Shown: positions 52,242 to 61,660 of the stretch, one piece after another | Numbering within the stretch: the first letter of the stretch is position 1 | How the letters are laid out: each line of letters opens with the position of its first letter | From: Paenibacillus glucanolyticus NBRC 15330 | GTDB lineage: Bacteria; Bacillota; Bacilli; Paenibacillales; Paenibacillaceae | Assembly (NCBI RefSeq): GCF_004000885.1 | Contig: NZ_BIMC01000013.1 | Location: forward strand, 62,001-126,000 | DNA length: 64,000 nucleotides | Direction: 5' to 3' | The notes under the pieces: model-generated | What the model saw: only the letters and a program-made list of their open reading frames with translations | Told to the model about the DNA's origin: nothing | The model's database searches: none | Position numbers and translations under genes: made by a program

Positions 52242-52904
52242 TTAGACCTGCTCAACAAGCTCATCTTCGATTTGTTGTAATCGATTTGCGGCTTGCTGGT
52301 TAACAATCAACGAACGAATGGCTTGTTTTTGATGTTCTTTTAAATTTTGAAACTCAACACCAATTTGAACATCAGAGGCTTGATCAGATTTTTTAATATG
52401 CTTAATTGTTGAATCAAAAGTATGGTCAAGGAAGCTAATAGACAGCCTGTCATTTACAAGAAGGGGTAACGGGCTCTTAAGGGTAAACAATATACCGTTC
52501 ATACTGACGTTCTGTATACCACAGGGGATACTTTGATCAAGGATCAGCGCTTTTTCTAAACGCGATGTTTTCATATTAAGGATCGAGCACTGTACATCAG
52601 TAACCGGTACTCTTACGTCTTTTCGTCGGTTGATGATTCTTTGCTGGAAGTCTGATGGTAATATACAAAGTAACCTGTTTTCATAGGAGGCAACTGGGTA
52701 AGTCTCGAAAACAACTAATCCATCAGGGGAATAAATGGTGACCCCAATTTCTTGTCTTAATTCGATCTTTACAAGGTTTGAAAAACAGATTTCGAAGACA
52801 TCACCTTCAATATAAGAAATATTTCCACCCATCGTTTGTTGATTGGTATGAATGATGACAATACAATTAATTAATGAAGATTCAGTTATTTTATATATAT
52901 TCAT
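52242..52904 (-). CDS. PilZ-domain c-di-GMP-binding protein
   Basis: Two hundred and twenty residues: an N-terminal YcgR-like domain and a PilZ domain with the ligand motifs RRKDVR (93-98) and NVSMNG (132-137), then IGVEFQNL. It should bind cyclic di-GMP and pass the signal to an unknown partner. GGAGG before the ATG. Its presence on a mobile element suggests coupling to host c-di-GMP state. Confidence 0.85.
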   Translation of the reverse strand: MNIYKITESSLINCIVIIHTNQQTMGGNISYIEGDVFEICFSNLVKIELRQEIGVTIYSPDGLVVFETYPVASYENRLLCILPSDFQQRIINRRKDVRVPVTDVQCSILNMKTSRLEKALILDQSIPCGIQNVSMNGILFTLKSPLPLLVNDRLSISFLDHTFDSTIKHIKKSDQASDVQIGVEFQNLKEHQKQAIRSLIVNQQAANRLQQIEDELVEQV

Positions 52905-53129
52905 TTCACATTGTTCCTCCGACTACTTTGTAGATGTTGACTTAAATTTATCTTTCTCTTTGAATTTGATTGGAGGAAGATAATCTCCATAAATGAACAT
53001 TAATTGACCTTAGGATCCTGGATTTTCATGCAATACCGTTTACAACTTCATTATAAAAAGAACAGAACAACTCAACAAATTTAGATGGAAAAATCTCGAA
53101 AGTTAAGAGCTTGTTAAATGGCAGCTACT

Positions 53130-53321
53130 TTAAATTTCAGCTATGCTCTTTAGTAGATAATAAACCCCTAATTCATTTAACTCTTCCTCTGTCAGAATAA
53201 ATTCATCGTCTAGTTTCATACGACCATCTTTAACTGCATAATGGTCATATCCCATACACATACAGTATTTATTCCAAATGCCAAGTTCGATGAGTTCACT
53301 AATAGTGAATACAACCTTCAT
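53130..53321 (-). CDS. Small hypothetical protein
   Basis: Sixty-three residues: MKVVFTISELIELGIWNKYC, MCMGYDHYAVKDGRMKLDDE. AAAGGATG before the ATG. Perhaps a DNA-binding or partner protein; no family recognised. Lies behind the terminator at 53403. Confidence 0.55.
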   Translation of the reverse strand: MKVVFTISELIELGIWNKYCMCMGYDHYAVKDGRMKLDDEFILTEEELNELGVYYLLKSIAEI

Positions 53322-53677
53322 TTAAAAGCATCCTTTCAAAAGTGAAAATTAAATTTAATTAGTTCATAAAAATCAAATAGTAGAATATGTAGGCAATTTC
53401 AAAAGAAAGACCCATTTAAATAAAGCTAAACTAGCTCCATTTAGATGGGTGCTTCCATTTCAAACCATTAGGTTTGTATATTTATACTATATCTTTTTTC
53501 ATGTTTGTTGTAAATCCAAAGTCCTAGTCATGGGAATGGGTAAAAAGTTCTATCATATGCACTTTATCTACTAGAATATCCTTGTCTTATACGGCTGCTC
53601 TGAACAGGGAATATTTTGTAGCTATGCATTTAGGTAAGTCGTTTAGGATTAGAACTATTGATTCATCAAAATTTAAA
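53322..53677. other. Intergenic region with terminator and repeat
   Basis: Holds the hairpin at 53403-53456 and one arm of the 12-bp inverted repeat at 53521. Otherwise AT-rich and without a supported gene. Confidence 0.4.
53403..53456 (-). terminator. GGAAGCACC terminator, copy 1
   Basis: On the minus strand GGAAGCACC starts the element, ACCCATCTAAAT pairs with ATTTAAATGGGT, and TCTTTCTTTT follows. Copies at 57332 and 61661. Confidence 0.65.
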
Positions 53678-54150
53678 TCAGTCAATCAAACCAAAAGCCC
53701 GATGCACTCGTTCTTTTATTCTAAATTGTTTGTTTGTGTCCCTTAGTGGCGATGGTTGGAAGTTAGTCGGATTCTCGAATAGATTGAATTTTTTAAACCT
53801 TTCTCGTTCATATCCATCGTTCTCTAATTGTCTAACACAATCTTTTGCTTTGTCACGGAGAGAATCACTCCAGGGGATGAATTTCTTTGAATGTGTGCTA
53901 TAAACGAAATAAGTAATTTGGTACTTACCAGGCACCTTCGCAGACATCGATAAAATTGCACGTGCTCCAGTCAGTTTAGGGTGAAAATAATAATAAGCGA
54001 AAAAATGGGTTTGATGCATTGAAATGACTCCTTCGCATTTTGGATTGAAATACAAAAAGCCCCTAGAAAGTATGTGATGACAACCATCAACAAACCTTCA
54101 AGAGGCACTTTAACTTAAAAGACAACGCCCTTTTGTCGCATGACTAGGAC
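53521..54150. repeat. 12-bp inverted repeats flanking one gene
   Basis: GTCCTAGTCATG at 53521-53532 and its exact complement CATGACTAGGAC at 54139-54150 bracket the gene at 53678-54019. This could be a small non-autonomous insertion, a recombination site pair or a chance repeat. Confidence 0.35.
53678..54019 (-). CDS. Hypothetical protein inside inverted repeats
   Basis: One hundred and thirteen residues from ATG 54019 (MHQTHFFAYYYFHPKLTGAR; AAGGAG 8 nt upstream). Tyr/Phe-rich beta start and a basic helical end (RERFKKFNLFENPTNFQPSP). A T-rich hairpin (GCCTCT...AGGGGCTTTTTG) lies between about 54055 and 54115 in its leader. Function unknown. Confidence 0.6.
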   Translation of the reverse strand: MHQTHFFAYYYFHPKLTGARAILSMSAKVPGKYQITYFVYSTHSKKFIPWSDSLRDKAKDCVRQLENDGYERERFKKFNLFENPTNFQPSPLRDTNKQFRIKERVHRAFGLID

Positions 54151-54214
54151 CTGCATAAGGAATTTATGGCTCTATTATAGCATCAAAACGGCCTTTAGTC
54201 ATTTTCTTGGTTTC

Positions 54215-55054
54215 CTAAAATAATAGTGGCTGTCCTTCAACCATCTCCCTAAATCGGTCCTTTAAGTCCTCCACTGTAATCTTGGGTTTGGTTATGTTAG
54301 ATACATTATACTGTTCAAGTTTATATTTTTGGATCCACCAGGACTCAATGCTATTTAAATAGTGTTGATTCTGATCATCAGTCAAGCTACGGTTTCTATT
54401 TACATTGGCTAAGACGGAGAAAGTCAAATCCGAGATATCTCCTTTTTTTCCTGACTTTATGTGTTCTTGCCACCTGAAAAAGGGAAGGAAGCGGGTTTGG
54501 CCAATATAATATGTATTTTGTTCACGATTATAAATCAGATATACATAACCGAATGTATTCCCATCGTTACCTTCCTCTTTAACCTGGAATTCCCCTTCAT
54601 TATTTCTTTTCACTATATTAAAATCTTTCTTGCATTCATTTGAGCAAAAAAAAGCAGACTTATTAAAATCACTGAATACATCATCATTTGGACTATAAAA
54701 TAAACCTTCGCCGATAAACTCTCTTGGAAATTCACTTGCTTTCCCTTTGATTGGTTTATTGCAGAAGAAGCAGATGGAATCAAGTTGACAATAAAATCGA
54801 TCATAATAAAACTTAGTGGATTCCATCACGATCGCATAAATACCATTGTTACCTTTCTTAGGTTTGGCAAACCGCAGATTTTCTTTTGAATTTGAGCAAT
54901 ATCGCTCACGCACTTGTAACTTTACTTCTTCTCTATCAGCAATTCCTTTGAGATAAAACTCATCCAGCATTGTACCTTTTTCATTCTCAAGATGGTCCCG
55001 TTCATAAATATAATCAAAAATCCTAATCCAATAATAATTTGAGTTGCTTTTCAT
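54215..55054 (-). CDS. GIY-YIG nuclease-domain protein with zinc finger
   Basis: Two hundred and seventy-nine residues. About 90-145 contains two Cys pairs (CFFCNKPIKG and FFCSNECKKDF), a zinc finger. About 170-270 is GIY-YIG: GYVYLIYNREQNTYYIGQTR, FLPFFRWQEH, with the later Glu (ESWW) as metal ligand. Family members are homing or repair-type endonucleases. Follows the exonuclease gene by 30 bp, so the two are one unit. Confidence 0.8.
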   Translation of the reverse strand: MKSNSNYYWIRIFDYIYERDHLENEKGTMLDEFYLKGIADREEVKLQVRERYCSNSKENLRFAKPKKGNNGIYAIVMESTKFYYDRFYCQLDSICFFCNKPIKGKASEFPREFIGEGLFYSPNDDVFSDFNKSAFFCSNECKKDFNIVKRNNEGEFQVKEEGNDGNTFGYVYLIYNREQNTYYIGQTRFLPFFRWQEHIKSGKKGDISDLTFSVLANVNRNRSLTDDQNQHYLNSIESWWIQKYKLEQYNVSNITKPKITVEDLKDRFREMVEGQPLLF

Positions 55055-55083
55055 GTTCTCTTCCCCTCTCTCTCATATCGATC

Positions 55084-56097
55084 TCATGCTATAGGATCTT
55101 GTTTTCCTAAAAGTGTGTGATTATATAATGCTTTCAGTAATTCAAATGTTGATTCACAATCGTTCAAAGCTCGATGTGCCGATCCTGATGTAATGTTAAA
55201 GAGACGGCAGAGAGTTTCGAGTTTATAGTCTTTCACAATGATTTGACTCTTGCGAGCAAACTTCATCGTACATAATAATTGGCCATTCCAGGAGGGCATC
55301 CTGAAGCGTTGTGAAAATAATCGAAGCAACTCATAATCATATGAATAGAGATTATGGCCAACTAAAACCTTTGTATCACCTATAAAATTGATTAGTTTTT
55401 TCATTACTGTATATGTTGTCGGAGCTGTATCAATGTCGATTTGTCTGATCCCGGTTAGTTCTCTTATAGCCTTTGGAATTTTTATACCTGGGTTTGTGAA
55501 GCTTTGAAAGCGATCGATAATAACCCCATTTTTGAATTTAATTGCTCCAACCTCAAAAATACGTGCATATTTAACATGAGTAGAATTAGTTTCGAAGTCG
55601 ATAACTACGCCACTTAAAGGCATCAGGACTCCGTTGTAATCTTGGGGCCTATCCCTCTTCTTTTTTCTTAGTTTTTCTTCGTTTAATTGGTTTCTCCTCA
55701 TCTCTACCTCAGTCGAAGAATATCCATGAAGTATACATTGATCAATAGAATCGATCTCCCCCATCTGATTGACTATACTTAGTACTTCTAGATAACGATC
55801 ATTAGTAAACTCAAATGATTCAAATTTGTCTAGTACTCTATAAATCTCACTTTTGATTTGGGGATGAAGAATCGATAGATAGGCTTCAGGAAATGCTAAA
55901 ATAAGTGATCGGTTGTTATAAGATTTAACTATTACTTGTATTGCAGCAAGGATGCATTGACCAAATGCTTTAACTGGATTTGAAGTACTTTGATTGTAGT
56001 ACAAGTATCCGTTCTTTATTCCTTGGATTTCACAATACATAGCAGCTGATATGTATCTTTCATACTGATAGAGTTCTATTGCCAACAGTACCTTCAC
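55084..56097 (-). CDS. DEDDh 3'-5' exonuclease
   Basis: Three hundred and thirty-seven residues from GTG (AAAGGTGTG upstream). The exonuclease domain (about 160-330) shows VIDFETNS (Asp, Glu), GHNLYSYDYELL (Asp) and HRALNDCEST (His, Asp): the DEDDh set of DnaQ/PolC-epsilon type. The N-terminal 150 residues are unassigned. It may trim DNA or RNA in repair or transfer. Upstream gene 56116 ends 18 bp before. Confidence 0.88.
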   Translation of the reverse strand: MKVLLAIELYQYERYISAAMYCEIQGIKNGYLYYNQSTSNPVKAFGQCILAAIQVIVKSYNNRSLILAFPEAYLSILHPQIKSEIYRVLDKFESFEFTNDRYLEVLSIVNQMGEIDSIDQCILHGYSSTEVEMRRNQLNEEKLRKKKRDRPQDYNGVLMPLSGVVIDFETNSTHVKYARIFEVGAIKFKNGVIIDRFQSFTNPGIKIPKAIRELTGIRQIDIDTAPTTYTVMKKLINFIGDTKVLVGHNLYSYDYELLRLFSQRFRMPSWNGQLLCTMKFARKSQIIVKDYKLETLCRLFNITSGSAHRALNDCESTFELLKALYNHTLLGKQDPIA

Positions 56098-56115
56098 GTT
56101 ATATTCTCACACCTT

Positions 56116-57267
56116 TCAAAACATAACTTTTTGTTCATCTAAGGTAGCAAGGATACTTTCGATCAATCCAGAATCAAAATGCCACAAGGGTTTGTTAGGC
56201 ATTGATAATAGTTCTTGTAAGTAACCCATATCGATAAGCTCATCAATATATTTTTGAACTGACTTTTGAGTGTTATTAGATCTTGAGCTTAGTTGACTAA
56301 TGTTTGTTTGGAAATCAACTACAAATAGAAATTGAAGTATCCCTTTTGCTCCCCAGGAGAGAAGAGGATCATCCATAGCCATTTGCAATAATCTGGTTTC
56401 TGCTTGTTTTGTATGTATTACTTTGTTGACTGAATCTGACACTCGTTGTTTTTCGGAATTCATTTCTAGAAGTAAACCCATTCTGGTTAAGGGTGTATCT
56501 TGAAACCCGATTCCATACCAGAAGGATTTTTGATTAGGTTGAATAATTCGTTCGGGGATATACACAGATGTAATTTCAAACTCATGTTCAAGCGTTGCTA
56601 TTAAAGTATGTGCAGCTTTAAATGAGTTGGTATCTTGCGTTATTTCTGATTTAATTTCATGGACAATTGCAAGATCTTCATAATCACTTATGGTGGGGAA
56701 ATCGGTAATACTCATACCAATGATCTCCTGCATAAATAGAATAGAATTTCGAAGGGTATCTTGATCGTTACTTATTAAAACAGAGCCGGACATTATGGCG
56801 TTTTCTTTTGGAGCTTTGAGATTAAAGCGCAGTTTATGAACGCCGAATGACGGATCAAATATTTGTTCGTATTCTGAAACAATTCCGTCAGTGATGCTTG
56901 GTAGATGAACACGTTCATCTAGAACATCCTCTTGAGTTAATCCTAATTCCTTATAAACGGCTTCGATGTCATCATCTAAAAAATCTACTATTATCTGTCT
57001 AGTTTGGTTGTTTACAGTCTGGGAATTAACAACTATGAAGTCTCCATAAATTTTCGTAACTTTGTTATGTTCTAATCTAATCAATCGATTAAAAGTCTCA
57101 CTATTATCTTGTGCCTTAACATTGTATGCATATGAATATGTACCAAATGGTTTTATTAACATTAATTCATCACCTATTAGCTTACGAAGTGCATGTATAG
57201 ATCCATCAATTGATATTAAAGTAGGTACACCGGTTGCCTTCATAAGCAAGGCGGATACTTCACCCAT
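56116..57267 (-). CDS. Winged-helix-ended hypothetical protein
   Basis: Three hundred and eighty-three residues. The last 90 (LLSWGAKGILQFLFVVDFQT, NISQLSSRSNNTQKSVQKYI, DELIDMGYLQE) form a winged helix-turn-helix like those in plasmid replication or DnaD-type proteins. The N-terminal part is alpha/beta with no motif. AGGAGG before the ATG. Could be a replication initiator or regulator; not proven. First gene of a unit with the exonuclease and GIY-YIG genes. Confidence 0.5.
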   Translation of the reverse strand: MGEVSALLMKATGVPTLISIDGSIHALRKLIGDELMLIKPFGTYSYAYNVKAQDNSETFNRLIRLEHNKVTKIYGDFIVVNSQTVNNQTRQIIVDFLDDDIEAVYKELGLTQEDVLDERVHLPSITDGIVSEYEQIFDPSFGVHKLRFNLKAPKENAIMSGSVLISNDQDTLRNSILFMQEIIGMSITDFPTISDYEDLAIVHEIKSEITQDTNSFKAAHTLIATLEHEFEITSVYIPERIIQPNQKSFWYGIGFQDTPLTRMGLLLEMNSEKQRVSDSVNKVIHTKQAETRLLQMAMDDPLLSWGAKGILQFLFVVDFQTNISQLSSRSNNTQKSVQKYIDELIDMGYLQELLSMPNKPLWHFDSGLIESILATLDEQKVMF

Positions 57268-57331
57268 ATACTTAACCTCCTAGATGTCTTGTAAAATATT
57301 TTATATTAGTATTACTGGTGGTGCGAATTCA

Positions 57332-57386
57332 AAACAAAAAATAAGCACCATAAGCAGCCTCTAATAGAGACTGCCATGGTGCTTCC
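57332..57386 (-). terminator. GGAAGCACC terminator, copy 2
   Basis: GGAAGCACCATGGCAGTCTC pairs with GGCTGCTTATGGTGCTT-type arm, then ATTTTTTGTTTTG. Confidence 0.7.
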
Positions 57387-57442
57387 ATGGGAAATACTTA
57401 TTCCCCCTATTATACCCCAACTTTATTTGTATTGAAAAGTTA

Positions 57443-57655
57443 CTACTCTTCCCACAATTCCTCTGCAAGTCGATTAATACGGTCAGATTGGTTTTTTGTT
57501 TTTTCTGGATTAGTTACCCATTTTCCATTTACCAGATCTACTACATCACCAGGGGACGCTGCAGGATCCACTAAACTTTTGCTTACATCTTGCGTATGAC
57601 CATCAATCTCAATAATAACAATTTCCCCTTCAAATCGGTCGATGATGCCTTCCAT
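57443..57655 (-). CDS. DUF3006 protein
   Basis: Seventy residues from ATG 57655 (MEGIIDRFEGEIVIIEIDGH; AAGGGAT 6-7 nt upstream). The IDRFEG start and LVDPAASPGDVVDLVNGKW pattern is DUF3006, which usually follows ComEC-like metallo-beta-lactamase genes, as it does here (20 bp gap). Confidence 0.75.
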   Translation of the reverse strand: MEGIIDRFEGEIVIIEIDGHTQDVSKSLVDPAASPGDVVDLVNGKWVTNPEKTKNQSDRINRLAEELWEE

Positions 57656-57674
57656 AAAAGTATCCCTTCTTTCA

Positions 57675-58580
57675 TTATTTTTCAACTGATACGGACCATT
57701 TCTGTCCATCTGTCGAGGCAAACACAGTTCCGTTTAAATCATTCCTATAGATATGTACATCTTGATCCTTTAGTCTCTGGAGAGTCTTCGATGTGGGATG
57801 TCCATAATTATTCTCTCCAACCTGAATTACGGCAAACTCTGGCTGGACGGCTTTGAGAAACTTGGAGCTGGTGGAGCCGGCCGACCCATGATGAGAAACC
57901 ATAAGTAGATCTGCAGATAAATCTTTTCCAGAATCCATCATATCATTTTCGCTAATAAATTCTGCATCTCCTGTAAGAAGGGCAGATCTATCCTTATATT
58001 TCAATTTCAAGACTACACTATAGTTATTAGTGTCCTCATATTTATCCTTTACTGGGGCTAACATATCTATCTCAATACCTGGTTCCCAGTCTAGTTTTAC
58101 GCCAGCCTTTGCAGTTGTGATCTTCAACCCTTTTTCTTTAATGGCAGTAAGCAAAGACTCAAAAGTCTTTGTATTCTTAGTAACTTTAGGCATGTAGATT
58201 TTCCCAACATCTACATTGGAGACTACAGCATCAAGGCCTCCGATATGATCTGCATCCGGATGCGTTGCTATCAAAATATCGATTTTTTCTACACCATAGC
58301 TCCTAAGATATTCTAACATCAACTCTTCTTTGTCGTTGTCTCCCCCATCGATCAACATGGTTTTACCTGTTGGACCGACCAAAAGTTGACTCGCTCCTTG
58401 CGATACATCGAGAAAAATAATGTTTAATTTTCCGTTTTCAATCTTTAAATTGGACTCAACAATCGGCTTTTGTTGCATTTTGGTTGCTGTAGAACCGGAT
58501 GTTGTAGCCGTTGGAAATGAGCACCCAGATATAAGCAGCAAAAACACAGTAATGATGAGCAGGTTTTTTATAAATTTCAT
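57675..58580 (-). CDS. ComEC-C-terminal-like MBL-fold lipoprotein
   Basis: Three hundred and one residues with a lipobox (LLLISGC, Cys20) and a metallo-beta-lactamase domain: FLDVSQGASQLLVGPTGKTM, LIDGGDND, ATHPDADHIGG (His107, Asp109, Asp111, His112), ALLTGDAEF, VSHHGSAGSTS. This is the extracellular nuclease-like domain of ComEC in stand-alone, lipid-anchored form. It may hydrolyse nucleic acid or nucleotides outside the cell. Paired with DUF3006. Confidence 0.85.
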   Translation of the reverse strand: MKFIKNLLIITVFLLLISGCSFPTATTSGSTATKMQQKPIVESNLKIENGKLNIIFLDVSQGASQLLVGPTGKTMLIDGGDNDKEELMLEYLRSYGVEKIDILIATHPDADHIGGLDAVVSNVDVGKIYMPKVTKNTKTFESLLTAIKEKGLKITTAKAGVKLDWEPGIEIDMLAPVKDKYEDTNNYSVVLKLKYKDRSALLTGDAEFISENDMMDSGKDLSADLLMVSHHGSAGSTSSKFLKAVQPEFAVIQVGENNYGHPTSKTLQRLKDQDVHIYRNDLNGTVFASTDGQKWSVSVEK

Positions 58581-58697
58581 TTTTCTTAGTATCCCCTTTT
58601 AGGTTAATGGATTTTAAATTCATTATGTCGTTACTCATGGACATTTGTTTAAATATACAGTTATAATAAAATCAACCGAAAGGAACGGTGTTCTATT

Positions 58698-58904
58698 ATG
58701 GAATATAAAATGGTGGGTTGTTGCGCAATTGTGGCCATCGCAATACTACAATTTTTTTACTTGATATGGGATATTTTTTTGTTGAGTCCTACCGCAATTT
58801 TGGTCACGGGAATTGGTCTCTTGGTGGATCTAATCATACTTCGATTATTCTTTATTGACGAGGCTGAAGAGTTATACAGAAAAATCCTTAAAAAAGAATC
58901 CTAG
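58698..58904 (+). CDS. Small two-TM protein
   Basis: Sixty-eight residues: helices VGCCAIVAIAILQFFYLIWD and AILVTGIGLLVDLIILRLFF, acidic-basic tail. AAAGGAA about 12 nt before the ATG. Divergent from the MBL gene. Function unknown. Confidence 0.55.
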   Translation: MEYKMVGCCAIVAIAILQFFYLIWDIFLLSPTAILVTGIGLLVDLIILRLFFIDEAEELYRKILKKES

Positions 58905-58965
58905 TCGTTTCAATTTGGTTTCTTATTCGCTCCTTTCATATTCTTCTTTATTATAAACAAACAAA

Positions 58966-59044
58966 GAAAGAGCACTAGCGCATCGTGTTTCAGGGAGGTT
59001 TAGACTCCTGAAGAGTTTACACGAGAATGGCTAGTGCTCTTTTA
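58966..59044. terminator. Large nested hairpin between convergent genes
   Basis: AAGAGCACTAGC pairs with GCTAGTGCTCTT; inside it CGTGT / ACACG and TTCAGGGAG / CTCCTGAA continue the structure to about 75 nt. A/T runs on both sides allow termination in either direction. Confidence 0.7.
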
Positions 59045-59095
59045 TATCCCATAAGCGCGTGCTAGGGATTGTTCGTCCATTTCAATTACTTAGCA

Positions 59096-60460
59096 CTATA
59101 ATAACATCTTCCTTGCCTCGTGGGAAGCAATTAGTCCATCCATGTAACGGCAATTGAGTGCATGAGGAGCTTGAGCGATGTGACCTTTACTTCTCGCTGT
59201 TTTTGTATCACAAGTCCATATGACAAACGTACCAGCATCCAGTTGCATGAGCTCATTAGGTTTTATTGAACTGGTTTCTTGGAATGAAGAATGTATGATG
59301 TTTATGATAGCTTCAGCGCTTTGGTAGTCCATCTTAAGTCCAGTAATGGTTTTTACTTTTTGTATAATGTGATGATTTGATTGTTGATAGCGTTGAAATG
59401 ACAATGAGATCGACAATTTCTCAGAATTAACAGTAGAGTCCATCAAATAATTGATAGGAGAAAGATCATAAGCCTGTGCATCATCTATAGTTAGAAAGCA
59501 GGGCAGCTCTACTGTAGAACTTGTCTTCTCAAAGAAACTGACACTCAACGCGTTAATAAACAGATTGCCTAAAAATGATCCATATTGAGGATGTTTTGAT
59601 GTTCTAATAAACACAATCTTGCTTTCATTCAATACCTTTGAAACGCGAAAAGAGGACGTACTGTTTAGAACTCTCATCAACCCTTTATCATTTGTGATGT
59701 CCTCAAAAAAGCGGATCACTTCATAATTCATCATATTATGCTTTGATATCACCACCTGTAGTCCTTCGTAATAGTGTCCTTCAGGATACCTTGTTGGAAC
59801 TAAAATACCATCGTCCTCATGTTCGAGATAATCAAGAACATGATGCTTAAAATAGTCAGTTATCGTTTGCCATTCTGTATTTTCCCTATATCCCTCTCTT
59901 TCTGTCATTTCTTCAACAATGTCAGCTAGGTAGCGGGGATCACTGTATAAGCGATTAAGATAAATAAGATTTGCTCGGTCAGAATAGTATGCCTTTACCA
60001 ATCTGACCATCCACCTACAATCGTGCTCAATGAAGTCTTTAAGATTTTCCTCGCAGTTCGCCAAACTTGATGCAATTGCGCGTGATAGAATTTCTGCTGC
60101 GCGTTCTTCTAATAGTGGGTTCCAGCCAGATTCAAACTTAGGATCTACGGCATTCAGTAGTTTCACTTGACTTGGAGTAATCCCTAAACGATTCATTTGT
60201 TTCTGCGCCCCTGAGAGAAGGCCTCCGTCTTCCTCTAAGACAACAATAGATCTTTTGTCTCCCCGAGATAAAGATAACAAATCATGGGTTATCCTTCTTA
60301 GCAAATGGATACTTGATTTTCCTGTTCCCTCAATCCCAAGTACAACCTCATGTTGAAATCTTAAACTTTCAGGTAAAGCAATTGGTTTGTTATTTGAGGC
60401 ACTCCAACCCAGCACTAGATCATTGTTTTCCTGTTTTCTTGTTTTAAATAATTGGAACAT
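59096..60460 (-). CDS. TraG/VirD4-like ATPase (HerA-FtsK superfamily)
   Basis: Four hundred and fifty-four residues: Walker A LGIEGTGKSS (42-50), Walker B CFLTIDDAQ near 325-333, and a final HIAQAPHALNCRYMDGLI. No N-terminal membrane helices are visible, unlike classical VirD4. It resembles the soluble coupling or DNA-pumping ATPases on Gram-positive mobile elements, which pass DNA to a transfer channel. AAGGAG before the ATG. Operon with the wall hydrolase gene (15 bp gap). Confidence 0.72.
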   Translation of the reverse strand: MFQLFKTRKQENNDLVLGWSASNNKPIALPESLRFQHEVVLGIEGTGKSSIHLLRRITHDLLSLSRGDKRSIVVLEEDGGLLSGAQKQMNRLGITPSQVKLLNAVDPKFESGWNPLLEERAAEILSRAIASSLANCEENLKDFIEHDCRWMVRLVKAYYSDRANLIYLNRLYSDPRYLADIVEEMTEREGYRENTEWQTITDYFKHHVLDYLEHEDDGILVPTRYPEGHYYEGLQVVISKHNMMNYEVIRFFEDITNDKGLMRVLNSTSSFRVSKVLNESKIVFIRTSKHPQYGSFLGNLFINALSVSFFEKTSSTVELPCFLTIDDAQAYDLSPINYLMDSTVNSEKLSISLSFQRYQQSNHHIIQKVKTITGLKMDYQSAEAIINIIHSSFQETSSIKPNELMQLDAGTFVIWTCDTKTARSKGHIAQAPHALNCRYMDGLIASHEARKMLL

Positions 60461-60475
60461 CGTTCACTATCTCCT

Positions 60476-61621
60476 TCAGCTATCAGTTGGTTTATTAGGT
60501 CCAATTACAGTCACTGTGAAGCCGTACTTTCGACCGAACTGCATGCAGTATTCTTCACTTTCAAAATAGATATCAATTTTATTTCCTTTTATGGCACCCC
60601 CTGTATCTTCAGCTCTTCGGTATCCCAAGCCCTCAATATATACCCACCAACCAATAGGGATCACTTCAGGATCGACTGCGATCGTTCGACCTTCTACTAC
60701 TCTGGCTCCGGAATAAGTAATGCCGTATTGAGGATGATCCTCAGTTTTTCCTGTTGATTTTAGATGAGCTGAATAGGCTGACAGTTCAACATTGTGTAAT
60801 ATTTTTTCGTAGGGACCGTTATAAGGTGATGAGAGTGATGAGCTGCTAGCCATTTCTTTTACGGTTTGTGAAACAGGTTTATCTATAGGTTGTTGAACTG
60901 GCTTTGGTTTTTGTGTTCCAATTACTACTATTTGTGGAACCCCTTTTACTTCAACTTTGCCGGCGTCTTGTTCATTAACAAGAACACCGTTCTGGTAAGT
61001 TTGATTTGTCATCTTATGAATTTGCTGCGGAACTCCTTCCTGGGCTATTCTTTGTTCACCTACTGGAAGTGTTTCATCATATACGGTTATTGTTTCTATA
61101 GGTAATGTTTCAGTGGATGATCCGATATTTTGATTTATTTTTATAATGTGAATATCATCATCCTTCATCAATGTCGCAGTACGAATTGGCGAAGTCTTAT
61201 CGCTTGGCTCAAGTATAATTCCAACATCTTGAAGAGCAGCTTCCACTGTCTGTCCAGTTGAAGAAAAGGAATAATTCGCACCTTTATATGTCACTGTGAA
61301 AGGTTTGGCATATCTGATTTGAATGGTCATATCGTTTTGCAATTCAGACTGAAGAGGTACCGAAATGAAGTCATTTTTAGAGAGCGGAATCAGTTCTTCC
61401 TGTAGCATTTCTTCTACGCTTTTACTCTCTGTTCTGATATCCAATACTTTTCCATCCACTTGAAGTTTTATACTGGTATAATCACTACGAAATATAAATA
61501 CAAAAAAGAGGATAGTTGCAATGGTGATTAGGAAAAATGTAAATGCGGCTACCCTTATCCAAGTTTTGTTCAAGAGAGAACTTACCAGATATCCTTTTGA
61601 ATGGATTTGACGATTTTCCAT
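60476..61621 (-). CDS. YabE-like wall hydrolase (DUF348-G5-3D)
   Basis: Three hundred and eighty-one residues: N-terminal membrane helix (about 25-45), two DUF348-type repeats (KLQVDGKVLDIRTESKSVEE; FTVTYKGANYSFSSTGQTVE), a G5-like part (ITVYDETLPVGEQRIAQEGV) and a C-terminal 3D domain (LSAYSAH, YSGARVVEGRTIAVDPEVIP, DTGGAIKGNKIDIYF with the catalytic Asp pair). YabE/Rpf-like proteins cleave peptidoglycan. Beside a DNA-transfer-type ATPase, it would serve to open the wall for a transfer channel. Confidence 0.85.
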   Translation of the reverse strand: MENRQIHSKGYLVSSLLNKTWIRVAAFTFFLITIATILFFVFIFRSDYTSIKLQVDGKVLDIRTESKSVEEMLQEELIPLSKNDFISVPLQSELQNDMTIQIRYAKPFTVTYKGANYSFSSTGQTVEAALQDVGIILEPSDKTSPIRTATLMKDDDIHIIKINQNIGSSTETLPIETITVYDETLPVGEQRIAQEGVPQQIHKMTNQTYQNGVLVNEQDAGKVEVKGVPQIVVIGTQKPKPVQQPIDKPVSQTVKEMASSSSLSSPYNGPYEKILHNVELSAYSAHLKSTGKTEDHPQYGITYSGARVVEGRTIAVDPEVIPIGWWVYIEGLGYRRAEDTGGAIKGNKIDIYFESEEYCMQFGRKYGFTVTVIGPNKPTDS

Positions 61622-61660
61622 GCTTATTTATATACACCTCCATATAACGAAATTTATACA

